A DNA stretch of 64,000 nucleotides from Streptomyces rapamycinicus NRRL 5491 (GTDB lineage: Bacteria; Actinomycetota; Actinomycetes; Streptomycetales; Streptomycetaceae): the NCBI RefSeq assembly GCF_024298965.1, contig NZ_CP085193.1, forward strand, positions 4,402,001 to 4,466,000. Direction: 5' to 3'. Position 1 is the first letter of the stretch; every line of letters starts with the position of its first letter. Position numbers and translations under genes: made by a program. Positions 61,958 to 64,000 of this stretch are shown in pieces. Below the pieces are notes generated by a model. That model was given only the letters and a program-made list of their open reading frames with translations. It did no database searches and was not told where the DNA came from.

Positions 61958-62338
61958 CTACCGGCCGTGGTCCTGCCCGCCCCCGTCCCACCGCGCCCTG
62001 GCCATGTCGATCCGCGGCACATGGCCCTCGGCCGAGCGCGCCGCCTCACGCAGCGGGGTGCCCTCCTCGCGGTAGTGGCCAAGGGCCCGCAGCTCGTGGC
62101 CGGGCAGCAGCACACCGTCCGCGCGCACCACGCGCCACCACGGCACGGCGCCCCCGTAGAGCGCCATCACCCGCCCCACCTGGCGCGGGCCGCCCTCCTC
62201 CAGCCATTCGGCGACGTCCCCGTAGGTCATCACGCGGCCGGAGGGGATCAGCTCGGCCACCTCCAGCACCCGCTCGGCGTACTCGGGCAGCTCCTCGGCG
62301 CTGTCCCCGTCCTCCGGCTCCCTGCTCTCCCGGCTCAT
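61958..62338 (-). CDS. Alkyltransferase-like (ATL) DNA-binding protein
   Basis: 126 residues from ATG 62338. The fold of the MGMT C-terminal domain is seen in YAERVLEVAELIPSGRVMTYGDVAEWL and RQVGRVMALYGGAVPWWRVVRADG. Where alkyltransferases have P-C-H-R-V, this protein has P-W-W-R-V, so the acceptor cysteine is absent. ATL proteins bind O6-alkylguanine and flag it for nucleotide excision repair. A homologue (Rv3204) lies near adnAB in M. tuberculosis. The start is chosen at MSRESREPEDG. Confidence 0.9.
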   Translation of the reverse strand: MSRESREPEDGDSAEELPEYAERVLEVAELIPSGRVMTYGDVAEWLEEGGPRQVGRVMALYGGAVPWWRVVRADGVLLPGHELRALGHYREEGTPLREAARSAEGHVPRIDMARARWDGGGQDHGR

Positions 62339-62385
62339 CCGCCCCATCCTGCCGCACCCCTCCGACAGCCCCGACGGCAGCCGCG

Positions 62386-62457
62386 CCGCACGCCCCTCCG
62401 CACCCCCCGCGGAACGCACCACCGCACGCCCCTCCGCACCCCCCGCGGAACGCACCA
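62386..62457. repeat. 36-bp direct repeat, two copies
   Basis: Two perfect adjacent copies of a 36-bp unit that begins CCGCACGCCCCTCCGCACCC lie in the divergent region between the ATL gene and the final gene. The unit ends with GGAACGCACCA. It may be simple slippage. Confidence 0.75.
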
Positions 62458-62631
62458 CCGCGCCCCCCGCGCGGGGTGGTGGCGGGCCCGTTCCGGGCCG
62501 GGTCGCGGTTCGATCACGCATTGTGCGGGAATCCTCAGCAGGGCGTACCATTCGGGGTCCACGTCCCCGAAATGCACCCTGATGCCCCCCTCCGCAGCCC
62601 GGGCATGCCACCATCTTCCGGGCGGTGACTG

Positions 62632-64000
62632 GTGATACGAGATCAAGAAGAGACGGCGAAGCACCAGGGTGCGCAGCCTCCGGAGGAGGAGGCCCGCACC
62701 CCGGAGGCGTTGCCGCACTCCACGACACCGTCCGGTCGGCCGGAGACAGAGGCCCCGGGCTCGGGGGATGACTGCGGCCCGGACGGACCCGAGGGCCATG
62801 TGGACCGGGTCTCCGGCGACGAGCCGCTGCTGCCGGCCCGCGTGCACCGCCCCTCCGATCTGCTGCGGACGCTGCTCGGGATCCTCGGCATGGCCCTCGT
62901 GCTCGCCATCGCGGCCTTCGCCCACGGCACCACCGCGGGTCTGGAGAAGGACATCGGGCACGGCGCCAACCAGGCGCCCCCGCTACTGATCGACTTCGCG
63001 GGGCTCACGGCCGGAGTGGCCGTCCTCGTCCTGCCGGTGGCCTTCGCCTTCGAGCGGCTGATCAAGCGGGACGGACTGCGGATCGCCGACGGCGTGCTTG
63101 CCGCGGTGCTGGCCCACGGGGTGTCTCTCGCCATGGACCTCTGGGTCGCCAGGGGCGCCCCCGGCTCGCTCCGCGAGGCGCTCACCCAGCCCGCCCCCGG
63201 CGGCACCTTCAGCGACCCCGTGCACGGCTATCTCGCCCCTGTCATCGCCTATATGACGGCCGTCGGCATGGCCAGGCGCCCGCGCTGGCGGGTGGCCATG
63301 TGGTGCGTGCTGCTGCTCGACGCCTTCGCGGTGCTCGTGGGCGGCTACACCACACCGTTCTCGATCATCCTTACGGTGCTCATCGGCTGGGCGGTGGCCT
63401 ACGGCACGCTCTACGCGGTCGGCTCCCCCAATGTGCGCCCCACCGGCCAGCACCTGCTCGCCGGGCTGCGCCGGGTCGGCTTCAACCCGGTCAGCGCCAT
63501 GCGCGCCGAGGAGCCCGAGGACGAGCACGGCCATGGCGACCGGGGCCGCCGTTATCTGGTCACCCTGGAGGACGGCCCGCCCCTGGACGTCACGGTCGTC
63601 GACCGGGAGCAGCAGGCCCAGGGCTTCTTCTACGGCGTCTGGCAGCGGCTGACGCTGCGGACGATCACCCCGCCGCGCAGCCTCCAGTCGCTGCGCCAGG
63701 CCCTGGAGCAGGAGGCGCTGCTCGCCTACGCGGCCATCGCGGCCGGGGCCAACGCGCCCAAGCTGATCGCCACCTCCGAGCTGGGCCCGGACGCCGTGAT
63801 GCTCGTCTACGAGCACGTCGGCGGCCGCCCGCTGCACGCCCTGCCGGACGAGGCGATCACCGACGAACTGCTGGCCGGGGCCTGGCACCAGGTCCAGGCG
63901 CTCCAGTCGCGGCGGATCGCCCACCGGCGGCTGGACAGCGACGCCCTGCTGGTCGACCGCAACGGCACGGTCTTCCTGACCGAGCTGCGCAGCGGTGAGA
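62632..64000 (+). CDS. Large membrane protein with kinase-like region, 3' end outside the window
   Basis: Open from GTG 62632 to the window end, at least 456 residues. A 65-residue Glu/Pro-rich head is followed by membrane helices near residues 78-98, 118-138, 148-168, 190-235 and 245-265. A soluble region follows with YLVTLEDGPPLDVTVVDREQQ, LRQALEQEALLAYAAIAAGANAPKLIATSELGPDAVMLVYEHVGGRPLHALP and HRRLDSDALLVDRNGTVFLTEL. The latter resembles the lysine loop and catalytic loop of a kinase-like fold. Streptomyces proteins of this build are annotated as lysylphosphatidylglycerol synthase-transmembrane or UPF0104-type fusions. The C-terminal transmembrane part would lie beyond the window. Confidence 0.7.
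   Translation, partial: MIRDQEETAKHQGAQPPEEEARTPEALPHSTTPSGRPETEAPGSGDDCGPDGPEGHVDRVSGDEPLLPARVHRPSDLLRTLLGILGMALVLAIAAFAHGTTAGLEKDIGHGANQAPPLLIDFAGLTAGVAVLVLPVAFAFERLIKRDGLRIADGVLAAVLAHGVSLAMDLWVARGAPGSLREALTQPAPGGTFSDPVHGYLAPVIAYMTAVGMARRPRWRVAMWCVLLLDAFAVLVGGYTTPFSIILTVLIGWAVAYGTLYAVGSPNVRPTGQHLLAGLRRVGFNPVSAMRAEEPEDEHGHGDRGRRYLVTLEDGPPLDVTVVDREQQAQGFFYGVWQRLTLRTITPPRSLQSLRQALEQEALLAYAAIAAGANAPKLIATSELGPDAVMLVYEHVGGRPLHALPDEAITDELLAGAWHQVQALQSRRIAHRRLDSDALLVDRNGTVFLTELRSGE

Noticed and set aside
61643..62635. Plus-strand ORF of 330 codons with RPRAHR-type repeats
   Set aside because: It is antisense to the ATL gene and reflects the degenerate DNA repeats; no ribosome site or family match.

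Overview
The window is a GC-rich (about 70 percent) piece of an actinobacterial chromosome, almost certainly a Streptomyces. The evidence is the gene content: the DUF5753/DUF397 regulator pair, sigR-rsrA with a sigma-R type promoter, a B12-riboswitch-controlled class Ia ribonucleotide reductase, catR-katA, wblC (whiB7) with a leader ORF, and the adnAB helicase-nuclease pair. Most of it reads as conserved core chromosome. The accessory part is mainly the first 8 kb.

Layout. 1-8.2 kb: a truncated XRE/DUF5753 gene with DUF397; a flavin monooxygenase-marR operon with a near-ideal palindromic operator; two broken genes fused out of frame (the second keeps a LAXTG sortase signal); a nitroreductase; and a small phage-flavoured group (a TIG-repeat protein with a Gly/Trp insertion, a DUF1360 protein, a 56-residue protein). 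8.2-12.1 kb: tandem NrdR-like boxes exactly 31 bp apart, a cobalamin riboswitch, nrdA and nrdB. 12.1-21 kb, nearly all minus strand: def, a repeat element with 19-bp inverted ends and thirteen 26-bp tandem units, a TPR gene, two overlapping HD-domain membrane proteins, rsrA, sigR, a hydrolase and an SRAP protein. 21-29.4 kb: a membrane metalloprotease, aroA, rsgA, a second copy of the repeat element, an SMR exporter, a TetR regulator with a duplicated start region, hisN, a CBS protein, katA and catR. 29.5-31.8 kb: two identical initiator tRNA genes flanking a TPR/Sel1-like gene. 31.8-41 kb: UPF0182, PPA1309, PDZ-Lon protease, moaE, an epimerase, a DUF2342 protein and a Nudix hydrolase. 41-48 kb: three AIM24 paralogues (one fused to TerD), a YgjP-like peptidase, a ThiF-like protein and an AarF/ABC1 kinase. 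48-64 kb: wblC, uvrD2, mrx1, nudC, an M20 peptidase, adnB, adnA, an alkyltransferase-like protein and a 3'-truncated membrane/kinase-like gene.

How the parts relate. Redox and genome maintenance dominate. Sigma-R and its zinc anti-sigma factor RsrA sit in the same window as a mycoredoxin gene preceded by a perfect sigma-R promoter match. CatR and KatA handle peroxide. RNR is switched by NrdR and B12. UvrD2, AdnAB, SRAP and the alkyltransferase-like protein act on damaged DNA. The order from UPF0182 to the alkyltransferase-like gene resembles the Rv3193c-Rv3204 region of Mycobacterium tuberculosis as I recall it.

The least understood parts are the TerD/AIM24 operon with its peptidase and divergent ThiF-like partner, and the intergenic repeat family. 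All functional calls come from reading the sequence and remembered family motifs; no database search was run.
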